NCBI RefSeq assembly: GCF_036607905.1
Contig: NZ_CP144555.1
Coordinates: forward strand, 1,364,001 to 1,428,000
Length of the DNA: 64,000 nt
Direction of reading: 5' to 3'
DNA from: Streptomyces sp. SCSIO 75703
Lineage (GTDB): Bacteria; Actinomycetota; Actinomycetes; Streptomycetales; Streptomycetaceae
Shown: one piece after another, positions 1 through 8,870 of the stretch
How positions within the stretch are numbered: position 1 is the stretch's first letter
Layout of the letters: the number at the start of each line of letters is the position of its first letter
Notes under the pieces: model-generated
What the model was told of the DNA's origin: nothing
What the model saw: the letters and a program-made list of their open reading frames with translations, nothing else
Database searches by the model: none
Translations under genes and position numbers: made by a program

Positions 1-743
1 GGGGAGGTGAGGAGTACCGCGGTGCCGAGGACGATGCCTCCTGCGGCGGACGCGCACCACGTCCGTACGAAGGCGAGCCGTTCCGTTGGGAAGAGCTTCC
101 GAGCGAGCAGCATGGTCAGGGCAAGAAGCGTCAAGGCGACGACTGATGTCTCTTCCGACAGCGTGCCCATGACGGCACCGACCACGCATGCGGTGGCGAT
201 GGCGAGAGCCCGCCCGCGACGGGAGGTGGCGAGCAGAGCGGGGATCGTCGCGGCGACCGTGAGTACAGGCGGGAGGGTATGCGAGACCGATGAGGCCGGC
301 CAGAAGAACGTCTTGTAGGTGTTCGTGGAGGCGAAACAGAAGAGGGCGAGGATCATGGCGGCCGAGAACAGCGGTAATCCTCTGGGCACTTGCCAACCGC
401 TGCACCGTCGCAACGCCGCCGCCCATGCCCACAGGAGGGCCAGCATCACGACGGCACTGATCCCCGCGTACCACTGCTGTCCCGGAACGCCGAACGCGGA
501 GTAGGAGGCGACGAGGAATCCGTTGGCGATCCGGCCGTTGTCCGTGGAATAGAACTTGTCCACCAGCGCCATGAAGCCTTCGTCACGCACGCGGGGCAGA
601 AAGCACCATTCGTCTCCGCTCGGACGCACCCAGCGTGCGTACCACGCGGCTCCGGCGAAAAGCGAGAGCGGGAGGAGCGTCAACAGAGTCGTACCCACTG
701 CGGTGAGGCGTGGTGAGGGGAAGGCCGGCCTTCCGTCTGCCAC
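1..743 (-). CDS. DUF6056-like multi-spanning membrane protein, 3' end cut by window edge
   Basis: About 247 N-terminal residues are visible on the minus strand, starting at GTG 743; the C-terminus lies beyond base 1. After a short polar N-terminus come repeated hydrophobic helices and a periplasmic-type loop with SGDEWCFLPRV and TDNGRIANGF, a pattern I associate with DUF6056/GT-C-like glycan transferases, where an acidic loop residue follows the first helix. It lies 79 bases downstream of the GT2-GtrA gene on the same strand, so a joint operon and use of a polyprenyl-linked sugar is a reasonable inference. Codon 123 is TTA (bases 375-377), rare in Streptomyces and read by the bldA tRNA. The frame stays open upstream of 743, so an earlier start is possible. 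The family call is moderately sure; the substrate is unknown. Confidence 0.7.
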   Translation of the reverse strand, partial: MADGRPAFPSPRLTAVGTTLLTLLPLSLFAGAAWYARWVRPSGDEWCFLPRVRDEGFMALVDKFYSTDNGRIANGFLVASYSAFGVPGQQWYAGISAVVMLALLWAWAAALRRCSGWQVPRGLPLFSAAMILALFCFASTNTYKTFFWPASSVSHTLPPVLTVAATIPALLATSRRGRALAIATACVVGAVMGTLSEETSVVALTLLALTMLLARKLFPTERLAFVRTWCASAAGGIVLGTAVLLTS

Positions 744-822
744 GCGCTGACGGACGTCCGCGTCCTGTGTCTCGACCGGCTGTCCGGCAGCCGGCTGTTC
801 GTCGCCCTCCGAGCGAGCGGCG

Positions 823-2259
823 CTAGCCGAGCGTGGGGTCGTCTTGCTTCGCCTCCGGGACAGAGCGCCGAAGCGCTCCCGCAGTGACCTTGGCGCCCCC
901 CGGCTGCCGGCCGGAGTTGATGGCCCACCGCGCGATGAGGAAGGAGACAGGGGTGACCACGACTCCGGCGACGAGTGCAGCGACATTCTTATCCATTCCG
1001 AATTGACTCACGGCCAAGTAGAGAAGGGCGCCCGACGCCACGAGATTGAAGACACTGGAAAGCGGAAACCGGAGGAACGCGCGCCATGTCGGATGGGTTC
1101 GACAGGTGAGGTAGGAATTGAGCAGAAAAGAGCATCCGACACTGACGGCAAATCCGAGCGCATGCGCCACGAGGTACGGGATCCACTGGTGCAGAGCGGC
1201 AAAAATGCTCAGGTATACGGCGGTATTGACGAATCCGATTGCCACGAAGGTGGCGAACTGCCGTGACGTTTTGGGAAGATTTCCAGAAGGCGTGATTTTT
1301 TCATGATGTGCTGGGTGCGGTCGCTGAGACGGGAACTCATCGGTCTCCTGCACCACAAATGCGGGACGGCGCTTCACCTCGTGATAAATTCTGCCCACGT
1401 ACTCGCCGATGATCCCCAGGGTGATCAGCTGGATTCCACCCAGCGCTACCACCACCATCAGTAGCGTCACATAACCGGGGACAACGCTCCCGTGGATTGC
1501 CACGTCCAGGACTACCCACGCCGCATAGGCAACTGCTACCAGAAGGCACCAAAAGCCCGTGTAGATGGCCATTCTCAGTGGGCGGTTGTTGAACGACAGT
1601 AGACCGTCGATGCCGTAGTTGAGCAGACGGCGGCTCCCCCACTTCGAGCTGCCCGCCAGCCGTTGCGCGTTCCGGTAGGTGAACGTGGCCGTGGAGAACC
1701 CGACCCAGGAGAAGATGCCCTTGGAGAACCGATTGGTCTCCGGGAGTGAAAGTACGGTGTCCACCGCGTGGCGCGACAGCAGTCGGAAGTCGCCGGCGCC
1801 GTCGAGTACCTCCACGTCCATGAGGTGTCGGACCAGAGCGTAGTAACCGCGGCTCAACAGGGCGCGTGTCACGCCGTCACCCGCACGATCTCGCCGGGGA
1901 ACCACCTGGTCGTACCCCCGAGCGTGGAGTTCGAGCATCCGGGGAATGAGCTCCGGGGGGTGCTGCAGGTCCGCGTCCATGAGGACCACCGCCTGGCCCC
2001 GGGACATCCGCAGGCCGGCGAGCATCGCGGCTTCCTTGCCGAAGTTCCTGCTGAGCACCGCGTACCTGACCCGCGGATCCGCGAGACCAAGCTGCCTGAT
2101 GATGTCCGATGTTCGGTCAGTGCTGCCGTCGTCCACGTAGCAGATCTCGTAGTCGAGCTCGGCCGGTCCCAGCACGTTTCCGATGACCGAGTGGAATTTC
2201 TCGATAACGGCGGCTTCGTTGAAGCACGGAACGACCACGGAAAGCTGGGTAGTCGTCAA
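823..2259 (-). CDS. Fusion of GT2 polyprenyl-phosphate glycosyltransferase (GtrB-like) and GtrA-like flippase domain
   Basis: A 478-residue membrane enzyme. Residues about 5-230 form a DPM1/GtrB-type GT-A domain: the nucleotide-sugar loop [16 protein letters not shown], and the metal-binding DADLQHPPE. Two membrane helices follow at about 235-310. Residues about 340-465 form a second unit with four helices ([14 protein letters not shown] onward) that matches the GtrA family. The predicted role is to load a sugar onto polyprenyl phosphate and help flip it outward. I chose TTG 2259 because it follows CAGGAG at 6-8 bases and begins directly before the first beta strand; the upstream open frame is low-complexity and has no family match. 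The next gene downstream is the DUF6056-like transferase candidate. GtrA and GtrB are usually separate proteins. Confidence 0.85.
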   Translation of the reverse strand: MTTTQLSVVVPCFNEAAVIEKFHSVIGNVLGPAELDYEICYVDDGSTDRTSDIIRQLGLADPRVRYAVLSRNFGKEAAMLAGLRMSRGQAVVLMDADLQHPPELIPRMLELHARGYDQVVPRRDRAGDGVTRALLSRGYYALVRHLMDVEVLDGAGDFRLLSRHAVDTVLSLPETNRFSKGIFSWVGFSTATFTYRNAQRLAGSSKWGSRRLLNYGIDGLLSFNNRPLRMAIYTGFWCLLVAVAYAAWVVLDVAIHGSVVPGYVTLLMVVVALGGIQLITLGIIGEYVGRIYHEVKRRPAFVVQETDEFPSQRPHPAHHEKITPSGNLPKTSRQFATFVAIGFVNTAVYLSIFAALHQWIPYLVAHALGFAVSVGCSFLLNSYLTCRTHPTWRAFLRFPLSSVFNLVASGALLYLAVSQFGMDKNVAALVAGVVVTPVSFLIARWAINSGRQPGGAKVTAGALRRSVPEAKQDDPTLG

Positions 2260-2591
2260 GAGTGACTCCTGACCAACACGCCAGTACGGCGATGTCCGTT
2301 TCGCGGGGTACGAGGCGGGCCCGACCGGGCCAGACAGGTGCTGAATGCCGCCGCACTCACCATGTATTCCACCAGCCCGCGGCCAAGGACACGGCACCGC
2401 GCCTGTGAGTGCACCGTTCGGCCGCATCACGAGACCTCATAGGGCTACACCATTTCCGCGCCGGATGGCGGCGAGGGCCGGCAGGAGGTTCGGGGTTTCT
2501 CACCAGCCGGCTGTTCGCCTCGCGTGGACCTTCATCCCTCGGATCAAGGCGCGGCACTACGGCGGAGATGCCTTTTGTGTGAGGTGGGGCG
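2260..2591. other. Intergenic region upstream of the GT2-GtrA gene
   Basis: About 330 bases between the start of the GT2-GtrA gene and the fasciclin terminator hairpin. It should carry the promoter of the glycosyltransferase operon. I see no convincing coding frame, no family match and no obvious operator. Open frames on both strands here are GC-driven. Confidence 0.4.
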
Positions 2592-2629
2592 GTCGCGCCA
2601 CCGTCGGCAGGAGCCCACGGTGGCGCGAC
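2592..2629 (-). terminator. Perfect 13-bp hairpin downstream of the fasciclin gene
   Basis: GTCGCGCCACCGT (2592-2604) is exactly complementary to 2617-2629, with a 12-base loop. It lies about 65 bases past the stop of the fasciclin gene on the minus strand. There is no U-tract, as is usual for Streptomyces terminators, so the call rests on stem perfection and position. Confidence 0.65.
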
Positions 2630-2692
2630 GTTCCCTCATGGGGGAAGGGGAGGCGGTGCTCGAACCTTCGCGGTGTCCCGGCGCAGGCGACG

Positions 2693-3349
2693 CTACGAGG
2701 ACGGCGACGGCGACGTCGATGGGGTGGCAGTCGGCGGGATGAGAACACCGTCGACGATGTACACCGTCGCGTTCTTCGTGGGGATGTTGCCGCAGGCGAT
2801 CGGCACACTGCCGTTGACCTTGAAGGAGTCACCGGAGCCCGAGGTGGTGAGGGTGCTGCCCTCGAGCGTGGTGAACTTGCCGTGCGGCAGTTGTGCCTTG
2901 GTGATCTTCTTGTGCTCGACCACGTGGTAGGTCAGCACCTTCTTGAGCTGGGCTTTGTCGTTGAGAAGCGCGTCCTTCTTGGCGGTGCCGAGCTTGTTGA
3001 ACGCGTCGTTGGTGGGCACGAAGACGGTGCTGTCCTTGAGACCGTTCAGGGTGTTCGCCAGGTCGGTCTTCTTGATGGCATCGGCCAGCATGGACAGGTT
3101 CGGGTTGTTGTCCACCGCCGTCGCGACGTCCTCGTGCGCCATCTGTGCGGCGCTTCCGTTGCCGCTCTGCGGCAGCATGGAACAGTTGGGGCCGAAGGGC
3201 TGGTCGCTCGGTGACGGAGACGCGGTGTCGCCGTCGGTCGGCGACGAGTCGGACGCCGATGCCTGGGGCACCAGTACGCCCAGCGACAGCGGGATGCTGA
3301 GCGCTGCGGCCACGGTGACAGCGGTGGTACGGACGCGTACGGAATTCAT
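2693..3349 (-). CDS. Secreted fasciclin (FAS1) domain protein
   Basis: 218 residues. It has a signal peptide (positively charged start, hydrophobic core to about residue 32, cleavage near ASASDS). A Ser/Thr/Pro-rich linker with NCSMLPQSG follows, then one FAS1 domain at residues about 72-205. Family hallmarks are TVFVPTNDAF (the H1 region), LTYHVV (the H2 region) and a terminal YIVDGVLI. The C-terminal tail is a low-complexity SPSPSS stretch. This resembles the MPT70/MPB70 type of actinobacterial adhesin-like protein, exported and probably cell-surface or matrix associated. No partner is encoded nearby and a perfect hairpin terminator follows. The domain call is firm; the biological role is unknown. 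Confidence 0.9.
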   Translation of the reverse strand: MNSVRVRTTAVTVAAALSIPLSLGVLVPQASASDSSPTDGDTASPSPSDQPFGPNCSMLPQSGNGSAAQMAHEDVATAVDNNPNLSMLADAIKKTDLANTLNGLKDSTVFVPTNDAFNKLGTAKKDALLNDKAQLKKVLTYHVVEHKKITKAQLPHGKFTTLEGSTLTTSGSGDSFKVNGSVPIACGNIPTKNATVYIVDGVLIPPTATPSTSPSPSS

Positions 3350-3814
3350 ACCAATTCCTCGTTCCTTCTGGAGGAGGGCTTGGGCAGGGGGAGGGCTTGG
3401 ACCTGGGCGAGTGATCTACTGCGGGAATCACCTCGAGGGAGGCTCCGCGCTCCGGTCGGGGATACACACCACACCGGCAGGCCATCGATCCCGATCGGCC
3501 CTTTCCCCATGTAAGCGCACATTGCGCCGCCCGGCATCCTCCGGACCGGTGCGACCGCTCTCACCTGCTTCCACGGCTGCTGCTGCGTGGGGGACGACCG
3601 CCTGTGGGGCGTCAACCGAAGCCGCACGACCCGTGTGCAGGATCAAGGGGCAAGGTCCGTGCTCACCGCCCGGCGCGAGGAACGTGCCCGCATCCGCGGC
3701 GAAGAGGGCATCCGCCGGGGCGGACCCCCTCGACACCGCGGCCTGACCGACCGCGAACCGCGGCCCCCGAGCGCCGAAGGCGGCGGGTCCGGGAGGAGGA
3801 CGGTGACAGTTGAC
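3350..3814. other. Intergenic region, promoter side of the fasciclin gene
   Basis: About 465 bases between the fasciclin start and the end of the SnoaL-like gene. GGAGG-like bases just upstream of 3349 serve the fasciclin start. The rest carries only uninformative open frames with arginine- and proline-rich translations, and I see no gene. Confidence 0.4.
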
Positions 3815-4255
3815 TCAGGCGCCGGACGACTCGATCTCCCCCGCGAAGACGATGACCTGGTCGATGAGGCTCCGCCGCAGATGGACGACGTCCGTTCCCG
3901 CCAGCCGGGGGCCTCCGTCCGGCGTGGTGAAGACCCACTGGTACCGGGCCCACTCGTCAGGCATGTCCACCGCTGAGCAGCGCACCATCGTGCCGGTCCC
4001 CGCCGGGTGGCGCCGGATGTCGAGCACGAACCGCTCGACCGCCGCGATTCCCTCGCTGCGGCCCAACGGCCCCCAGAAGACCACGTCCGAGGTCAGAGCC
4101 TGGGAGAGGAGGGCGGTCACATAGCCGTCGTCCGAGGCGTTGAACGCGGAGATGAACGTGTCGATCGCGGAGCGTGCAATCTCTTCCTGCATGCCCCAGT
4201 CATACCAGCCGTGTCGCCGCGCGTTCGCCCCGCGAGCCGCCTCCCGAGCGGTCAT
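3815..4255 (-). CDS. SnoaL/NTF2-like fold protein
   Basis: 146 residues if read from ATG 4255, which overlaps the upstream oxidoreductase stop as ATGA. A start at ATG 4192 (125 residues, MQEEIARSAIDTF) would match the usual N-terminus of the family better; neither has a strong ribosome site. The core is a cone-shaped alpha+beta domain: an N-terminal helix, a FW-containing strand (VVFWGPLGR), the conserved central helix and the WVFTTPDGG strand. Proteins of this type are small isomerases or hydrolases or orphan binding proteins, and no catalytic pair can be assigned. It is the last gene of a MerR, oxidoreductase, SnoaL set on the minus strand, which suggests a response to a reactive small molecule. 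Confidence 0.75.
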   Translation of the reverse strand: MTAREAARGANARRHGWYDWGMQEEIARSAIDTFISAFNASDDGYVTALLSQALTSDVVFWGPLGRSEGIAAVERFVLDIRRHPAGTGTMVRCSAVDMPDEWARYQWVFTTPDGGPRLAGTDVVHLRRSLIDQVIVFAGEIESSGA

Positions 4256-5175
4256 GCCACCTTGATGACGACCTTGCCCGAGGCGTGACCGTTCTCGACG
4301 GTGGCGAGGGCGGCCGGGGCGTCGGAGAGCGGATGGACCGCGGTGATGACGGGTGCGAGAAGTCCGTCGAGGGCCAGCCGGGCCGACCGTTCCAGGTTCT
4401 CGCGGTCGACGCGGCGCTCGACGAAGCGCCCACCGAGACCGGGCACCGACATATCACCCACGGCGATGACGTTGCGGGGGTCCCGGGCCAGCGGAGCGAC
4501 CGTCCGCAGCGAGGTGCCTCCGACCAGGTCGACGATCCCGTCGAAGCCGTCCGGAACCAGCTCGCGTGCCGCGGCGGCGACGTCCTCGGCGGTGTAGTCG
4601 ACGAACCGCGCCCCGACCGCCTCGGCGTGCTCGCGTTTGGCGGCACTCCCGGTGCCGATCACACGCAGCCCGCGCCCGGCGGCCAGGCGGGCGACGGCGA
4701 GACCGACCCCGCCCCCGACCCCGTTGACCAGGACCGTGGCACCGGCCGGGAGGCCGAGCTGGTCGAGCACGTCCACCGCGGTCGTCCCGGCCACCGGCAG
4801 CGTTGCCGCCACGGTCGCGGACAGACCCTCCGGGATGCGCGCCGTGTTCGGCGCGGACAGCACCGTCGTCTCGGCGTAGGTGCCGCCACCGGTGAGTGCG
4901 AAGCCGAAGACCGCGTCACCCACCTCGAGCCCGTTGACGTCCTCGCCCCGCGCGAGAACGGTTCCGGCCGCCTCCATGCCCAGCACGCGGGGAAACGGAC
5001 GCCCGCCGTCGAGCCCGTCGACCAGGCCCGAGCGCAGAAGGTGGTCGAGGGGATTCACGCCGGCGACGTCGACCCGGATCAGCACCTCGTCTCGACCGGG
5101 GACGGGGTCGGGACGCTCCAAGAACTCCTGCACCTCGGGCCCGCCATACCTGCCGAAACCCCATGCCTGGCCCAT
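4252..5175 (-). CDS. Zinc-less quinone oxidoreductase / alcohol dehydrogenase-like NADPH reductase
   Basis: 307 residues of the MDR superfamily. The N-terminal GroES-like domain (about 1-120) carries GVNPLDHLLRSG and a GMEAAGTV segment. The Rossmann domain (about 130-250) has VLVNGVGGGVGLAVARLA, the glycine-rich nucleotide loop. Cysteine and histidine ligands for a structural or catalytic zinc are absent, so it belongs to the quinone oxidoreductase (QOR) group, which reduces quinones or enones with NADPH. ATG 5175 follows a GAGAGGCGG stretch. It sits downstream of a MerR regulator and overlaps the SnoaL gene by four bases, so the three are likely co-expressed. The substrate is unknown. Confidence 0.88.
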   Translation of the reverse strand: MGQAWGFGRYGGPEVQEFLERPDPVPGRDEVLIRVDVAGVNPLDHLLRSGLVDGLDGGRPFPRVLGMEAAGTVLARGEDVNGLEVGDAVFGFALTGGGTYAETTVLSAPNTARIPEGLSATVAATLPVAGTTAVDVLDQLGLPAGATVLVNGVGGGVGLAVARLAAGRGLRVIGTGSAAKREHAEAVGARFVDYTAEDVAAAARELVPDGFDGIVDLVGGTSLRTVAPLARDPRNVIAVGDMSVPGLGGRFVERRVDRENLERSARLALDGLLAPVITAVHPLSDAPAALATVENGHASGKVVIKVA

Positions 5176-5282
5176 TTTCCGCCGCCTCTCGTACGAGCGA
5201 CCCGGTGATTCCGGGGCGCGGTTGCCATCCTCACCTCTGACACCGATGTGAGGGGCAACCGGCTGAGACGCAGATCACAGCG

Positions 5283-5678
5283 TCAGGCCGGCCGCGCCAC
5301 CGCTCCCGGGGCCGTGGTCAGTTCCGCCCGGTGCCGGCTGTTGGCCCTGATCAGCACGTCGAGCGCGTCTCGGGTCTCGATCAGGTGCGCGATGTCGGCG
5401 TCGATCCGGTCGCGTTCGCGCATCATCGCCGTGAACGTCTCCTCGGCGATGCCCAGGTCACCCGGGATGTCCACACAGGGCAGCACAGTCGCGATCACCC
5501 TGCTGGACATACCCGCGTCGAGCAGTTGCCGGATGAGTGACACGCGCTGGACCGCGGCATCGGAGTAGTGACGCTGCCCCGCGTCGGAGCGTGAACTGGT
5601 CAGCAGGCCCTGTTCTTCGTAGTAGCGCAGGGAGCGCGGACTCACGCCCGTGCGCTTGGACAACTCGCCTATCCGCAT
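5283..5678 (-). CDS. MerR-family transcriptional regulator
   Basis: 131 residues from ATG 5678. The N-terminal winged helix is canonical: MRIGELSKRTGVS, the RYYEEQGLL wing and GQRHYSDAAVQRV. A coiled-coil dimerisation helix follows (about 75-120). A single cysteine (VLPCVDIP) sits at the start of the effector region, with no second cysteine for a SoxR cluster or CueR metal loop, so a thiol- or drug-sensing type is more likely. The longer open frame upstream is not homologous to anything I know. It leads the oxidoreductase and SnoaL genes on the same strand and diverges from a DMT permease. It probably controls one or both sides through the 5679-6094 region. Confidence 0.88.
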   Translation of the reverse strand: MRIGELSKRTGVSPRSLRYYEEQGLLTSSRSDAGQRHYSDAAVQRVSLIRQLLDAGMSSRVIATVLPCVDIPGDLGIAEETFTAMMRERDRIDADIAHLIETRDALDVLIRANSRHRAELTTAPGAVARPA

Positions 5679-6094
5679 CTCCCGGAGCCTACGCCCGCGC
5701 GCTCCGGGTTCGGACCGCCGTCGGGTTCCGTCCCGACCGAGCCCGGTGGAGCGGCGGTTCGCCGAGCCGGCACAGGAGAAGCTCAGGCGGGGCGCCCACC
5801 GCTCCGTCCAGACCCTGGAAGGCGGGCATGTCCCCCGGGCCACTGCGGGGCATCGCCGGCACCGCGCTGGCCGTCCTGCCGGTACCCGGGGAGTGGATGT
5901 CGGGCGCTCGGATGCCGTCGCGCACGCGACCGCGTCCCGGGCCTCACGTCCGGGCGCGGTTGAGGACACCACGTCGGGCTCCGCGACGGCGATCGCGACT
6001 CCGCCGGCTGGAACAGTCCCGGGTGGGGCGTGTGCCCGCGTGTCCGCAGGCCGGGCCACGGCTGTTCGCGAAGCTCTGGCCTACAGTCCCTGTC
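5679..6094. other. Divergent intergenic region between MerR and the DMT permease
   Basis: About 415 bases with start-proximal promoters expected on both strands. No gene-like frame is visible. I could not find the long 19-20 bp spacer palindrome typical of MerR promoters by eye. Confidence 0.35.
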
Positions 6095-7006
6095 GTGTCC
6101 TTGGGGATGGTGTGCGCACTCGCTTCCGCCTGCTGCTTCGGGACCGCCTCTGTTCTCCAGGCCGTCGCCGCACGTGCGGTGGAGACCGGATCCGGCTCCG
6201 GCGTCGACCCGGTGCTGCTGTTGCGCGCTCTGCGGCAGTGGAGGTATTCCGCCGGTCTCTTCCTCGACGGCCTCGGGTTCCTGCTTCAGGTCGTCGCCTT
6301 GCGGTCGCTTCCCCTGTATGCGGTAGGTGCGTCGCTCGCTACCAGTCTCGCCGTCACCGCCCTGGTGGCCGTCTGGCTGCTCGATGCCCGGCTGAGCGTC
6401 GCGGAATGGGCCGCGGTGGCGACGATGTGCGTCGGGTTGGCGCTGGTCGTCCTCGCCTCGGGAGCGCAGGGGCAGCACCCGGGAGCAGCCGCCCTGCGCT
6501 GGTCCCTGCCGGGTCTCGTCCTCGTCGTGCTGGTCACCGGTGCTCTCGCCGGGCGGCTCGCGGACCGGCCGCGCGCCCTGCTGCTGGGGCTCGGCGCGGG
6601 CGCGGGCTTCGGTGTGGTCGAGGTGGGGGTCAGGCTGATCGGGCCCCTGGATGTTCCCCGGATCTTCGGCGATCCCACGCTCTACGCACTGGTGTTCGGC
6701 GGAGCGGCGGGGTTTCTCCTGCTGACCTCGGCGTTGCAGCGCGGCTCGGTGACCGTGGCGACAGCCGGCATGGTTCTGGTCGAAACGGCGGGGCCCGCCG
6801 TGGTGGGCTTCCTGTGGCTGGGCGACCGTCCCCGCAGCGGGCTCGAGTGGTTGGCGGCCGCGGGGTTCGTGGCGTCGGTGGCGGGCGCGCTGGCCCTGAC
6901 GCGGTTCGGCGACCCTGCGGCGGAGGTACGAGACGGGCCTGAGCCTGCGTCGCGACGCAGGAGGCCGGGGCGGACTCCGGGCGGTCAGCCGCCCCAGCGC
7001 CAGTAG
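6095..7006 (+). CDS. EamA/DMT-superfamily integral membrane transporter
   Basis: 303 residues from GTG 6095 (299 from ATG 6107); no clear ribosome site separates the two. The chain is almost entirely hydrophobic, with about nine or ten helices, beginning GMVCALASACCFGTASVLQ and repeating a related pattern at about residue 150 onward. Both halves carry the small-residue helix and the GAxLA/TSLAVT type end seen in drug/metabolite transporters. A basic, proline-rich tail closes the protein. The substrate is unknown; an exported metabolite or toxic compound is plausible. The 3' end overlaps the convergent PIG-L gene by 22 bases. Confidence 0.85.
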   Translation: MSLGMVCALASACCFGTASVLQAVAARAVETGSGSGVDPVLLLRALRQWRYSAGLFLDGLGFLLQVVALRSLPLYAVGASLATSLAVTALVAVWLLDARLSVAEWAAVATMCVGLALVVLASGAQGQHPGAAALRWSLPGLVLVVLVTGALAGRLADRPRALLLGLGAGAGFGVVEVGVRLIGPLDVPRIFGDPTLYALVFGGAAGFLLLTSALQRGSVTVATAGMVLVETAGPAVVGFLWLGDRPRSGLEWLAAAGFVASVAGALALTRFGDPAAEVRDGPEPASRRRRPGRTPGGQPPQRQ

Positions 7007-8448
7007 AGTTCGGGCCGGGGCCGAGTGCCGCAGTCGGACAGTTCCAGTTCGGGGCTCGGCCGGCCGCGATCGTCCCATCGAGCCGGGAGGCTGTGGTCGT
7101 CCTGGTACAGACAGCGGTTTCCGCTCCCGGAGAGTTGCCAGGCGTCACGCTTCCAGGCGGTGTCCGGCCACGGCTCTCGGTGCCACTGCTGGCTCGGGCG
7201 GCCGGGCTCGCACTGTGTGAGCCCGGCTTTTCGTGCGAGCGCTGTCAGGCAGGAGTCGCGGTCTCCGCGGGGTCTGATCGTGCCGTCGCGGTCCATGTCC
7301 CACTTTTGCGAGGCCGACCCGTCGCACCTGCGGATGCTCACCTCACCGAGGTCCGGCGGACCGGCAGCGGCGTGGAGGCACTGCGCGGGGTCCCTTCCGG
7401 TGGCGTACGTCGTCCGGCCGATGTCCCCGAGGATTTCGCCGGAGCGCGGGGCGCGGTGTGACTGTTCGTACTGACGGTGGATCCACAGGTCCCAGTCCTT
7501 CTGGAGTCTGCCGCTGAAAGGCGGGACGTTGGCGCAGGTTCCGGTCTCCCGGCATTTCCGGTTCGCGAGGTACCAACGCGCCACTTCCTCCTTCTCCGCG
7601 GACTCCCCCGCCGTGAGATTCTCCTTGAGCGAAGACATCGTGTAAGCGAGATAGGAGGACACGGGAATTCCGAGCGTGTAACCCGCCCTCCGAAAGTACC
7701 GTGCCCCCACACCATGATCGCTGTGATCGACTCCGCCGCCAAGGCCGAAAGCGAACGACGCGTTGTCGTGGTCCATCGTCAGGATGCGTTCCGCTCCGCT
7801 GAGCCGGACCAGTTCCGTCAGCACCGCGAGCAAGCGGTCTTCCGAATAGCTTTCGGCACCCTGGAAAGGTTTGATGCTCTTTCTGCCACCGTCGAAAAGT
7901 CTGAGCAGACTGTTCTCCTGTTGACCGTGCGGAAGACCGTCGTGAAGACCCAGGAACGTCAACCGCACATTGACGTCTCGACCCTTGTCGGCAAGCAGAT
8001 AGGACCTGACCCGCACGCCGTCCGCCCGCACATCTGCCTGCTGCCAGCGGTTGGCCGCCTCCGCCATCTCCGCGTAGGCGGCACGCACGCCGTACTCCCT
8101 GCGGTCCACGTACTCCAGCGCCTTGACCCGATTCGTCTGCCCGGCGTCGCCGGCGGTCAGATACACGGTGTCGACCGGACATCCGGCGCGGATGGTCTTT
8201 CTGATCTCCGGGTTCAGAAAGAACAGGTCGTCATCGGGATGGGCCACGCCGACAAGGGTGGGACGGCATTGCCCCGGCACCTTCGATCGCACGGCCGGAG
8301 GGGACGACCCGGCTGTCCTGACCACCCCGGGAGCGGAATCGGGCGGAGCCGAGCAGGCAGTGCCCAGCACAGCACAGACGAGCATGGTCGCAGCGGTCGT
8401 CAGCACACGAGAGGAACTGCCCGGCCGATACCTCTTCCAGCCCACCAC
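6985..8448 (-). CDS. Exported PIG-L (GlcNAc-type) deacetylase with C-terminal ricin-like lectin tail
   Basis: 487 residues. The N-terminal signal ends at GTACSAPP, a lipobox-like site with glycine at -3, so lipoprotein anchoring is likely but not certain. The PIG-L domain (about 55-310) has AHPDDDLFF, the metal-binding and general-base motif, and HSDHGVGAR (the distal HxxH histidines). Residues about 350-485 carry cysteine pairs with QKW and QQW motifs of a ricin-type beta-trefoil, which probably binds a glycan. Predicted action is removal of an acetyl group from a cell-wall or extracellular amino sugar. ACAGGAG precedes GTG 8448. Codon use is less GC-biased than in the neighbouring genes, hinting at transfer. 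Confidence 0.85.
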   Translation of the reverse strand: MVGWKRYRPGSSSRVLTTAATMLVCAVLGTACSAPPDSAPGVVRTAGSSPPAVRSKVPGQCRPTLVGVAHPDDDLFFLNPEIRKTIRAGCPVDTVYLTAGDAGQTNRVKALEYVDRREYGVRAAYAEMAEAANRWQQADVRADGVRVRSYLLADKGRDVNVRLTFLGLHDGLPHGQQENSLLRLFDGGRKSIKPFQGAESYSEDRLLAVLTELVRLSGAERILTMDHDNASFAFGLGGGVDHSDHGVGARYFRRAGYTLGIPVSSYLAYTMSSLKENLTAGESAEKEEVARWYLANRKCRETGTCANVPPFSGRLQKDWDLWIHRQYEQSHRAPRSGEILGDIGRTTYATGRDPAQCLHAAAGPPDLGEVSIRRCDGSASQKWDMDRDGTIRPRGDRDSCLTALARKAGLTQCEPGRPSQQWHREPWPDTAWKRDAWQLSGSGNRCLYQDDHSLPARWDDRGRPSPELELSDCGTRPRPELYWRWGG

Positions 8449-8783
8449 GGGCTCCTGTCGTGTCGGCGGATCTCCTCACGGATCATCTTCCAGCGGATGC
8501 ACCGGAAGCGACCGACACACCGAAAGCCGGCCCCACCCCGACGTCGGCCGTGTCACCTTGGCCTGGAACTGCCGCGATCGGACGTCGGCTCCGGCCGGCG
8601 ACCGGGTCATCGTCATCACGGCGCACGATTCACACGTCTGCCGTATGCCGTTTCTCACCATCCGACCGGAGGCGAGGGCGGGGCTGCGGTGCCGGTTTCG
8701 CGCCCGTGTCCGCTACGGGAAAGGCGGTTCAGAGCGATCGGTTTCCAGGCGCGGCCCGACGGACGGCCTCCGTTGCCCACCGA
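8449..8783. other. Intergenic region upstream of the PIG-L gene
   Basis: About 335 bases with no credible coding frame in either direction. It lies directly past a 28-codon Rossmann-protein remnant and may contain decayed remains of that gene, but I could not recognise any in the three minus-strand frames. Confidence 0.35.
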
Positions 8784-8870
8784 TCATGATCCAGGACAGA
8801 TGGCGCTCGAGTACCGCGCGGACGCGAGACCCATGGCGCCGGCCCCGCCGAACACCGCGATGCGTTTCAT
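8784..8870 (-). pseudogene. N-terminal remnant of a Rossmann-fold dehydrogenase
   Basis: A 28-codon frame, MKRIAVFGGAGAMGLASAR then a stop. The first 15 residues are a textbook dinucleotide-binding beta-alpha-beta start (GGxGxMG), as in saccharopine dehydrogenase-like enzymes; nothing downstream continues the fold. Its ATG overlaps the PAP2 stop as ATGA, so the start looks authentic and the gene appears truncated by deletion. Alternatively it is a chance small peptide, but the motif makes that less likely. Confidence 0.5.

Noticed and set aside
3428..3736. 102-residue minus-strand open frame
   Set aside because: Low-complexity, arginine/glycine-rich translation with no ribosome site and no family pattern; typical GC artefact.
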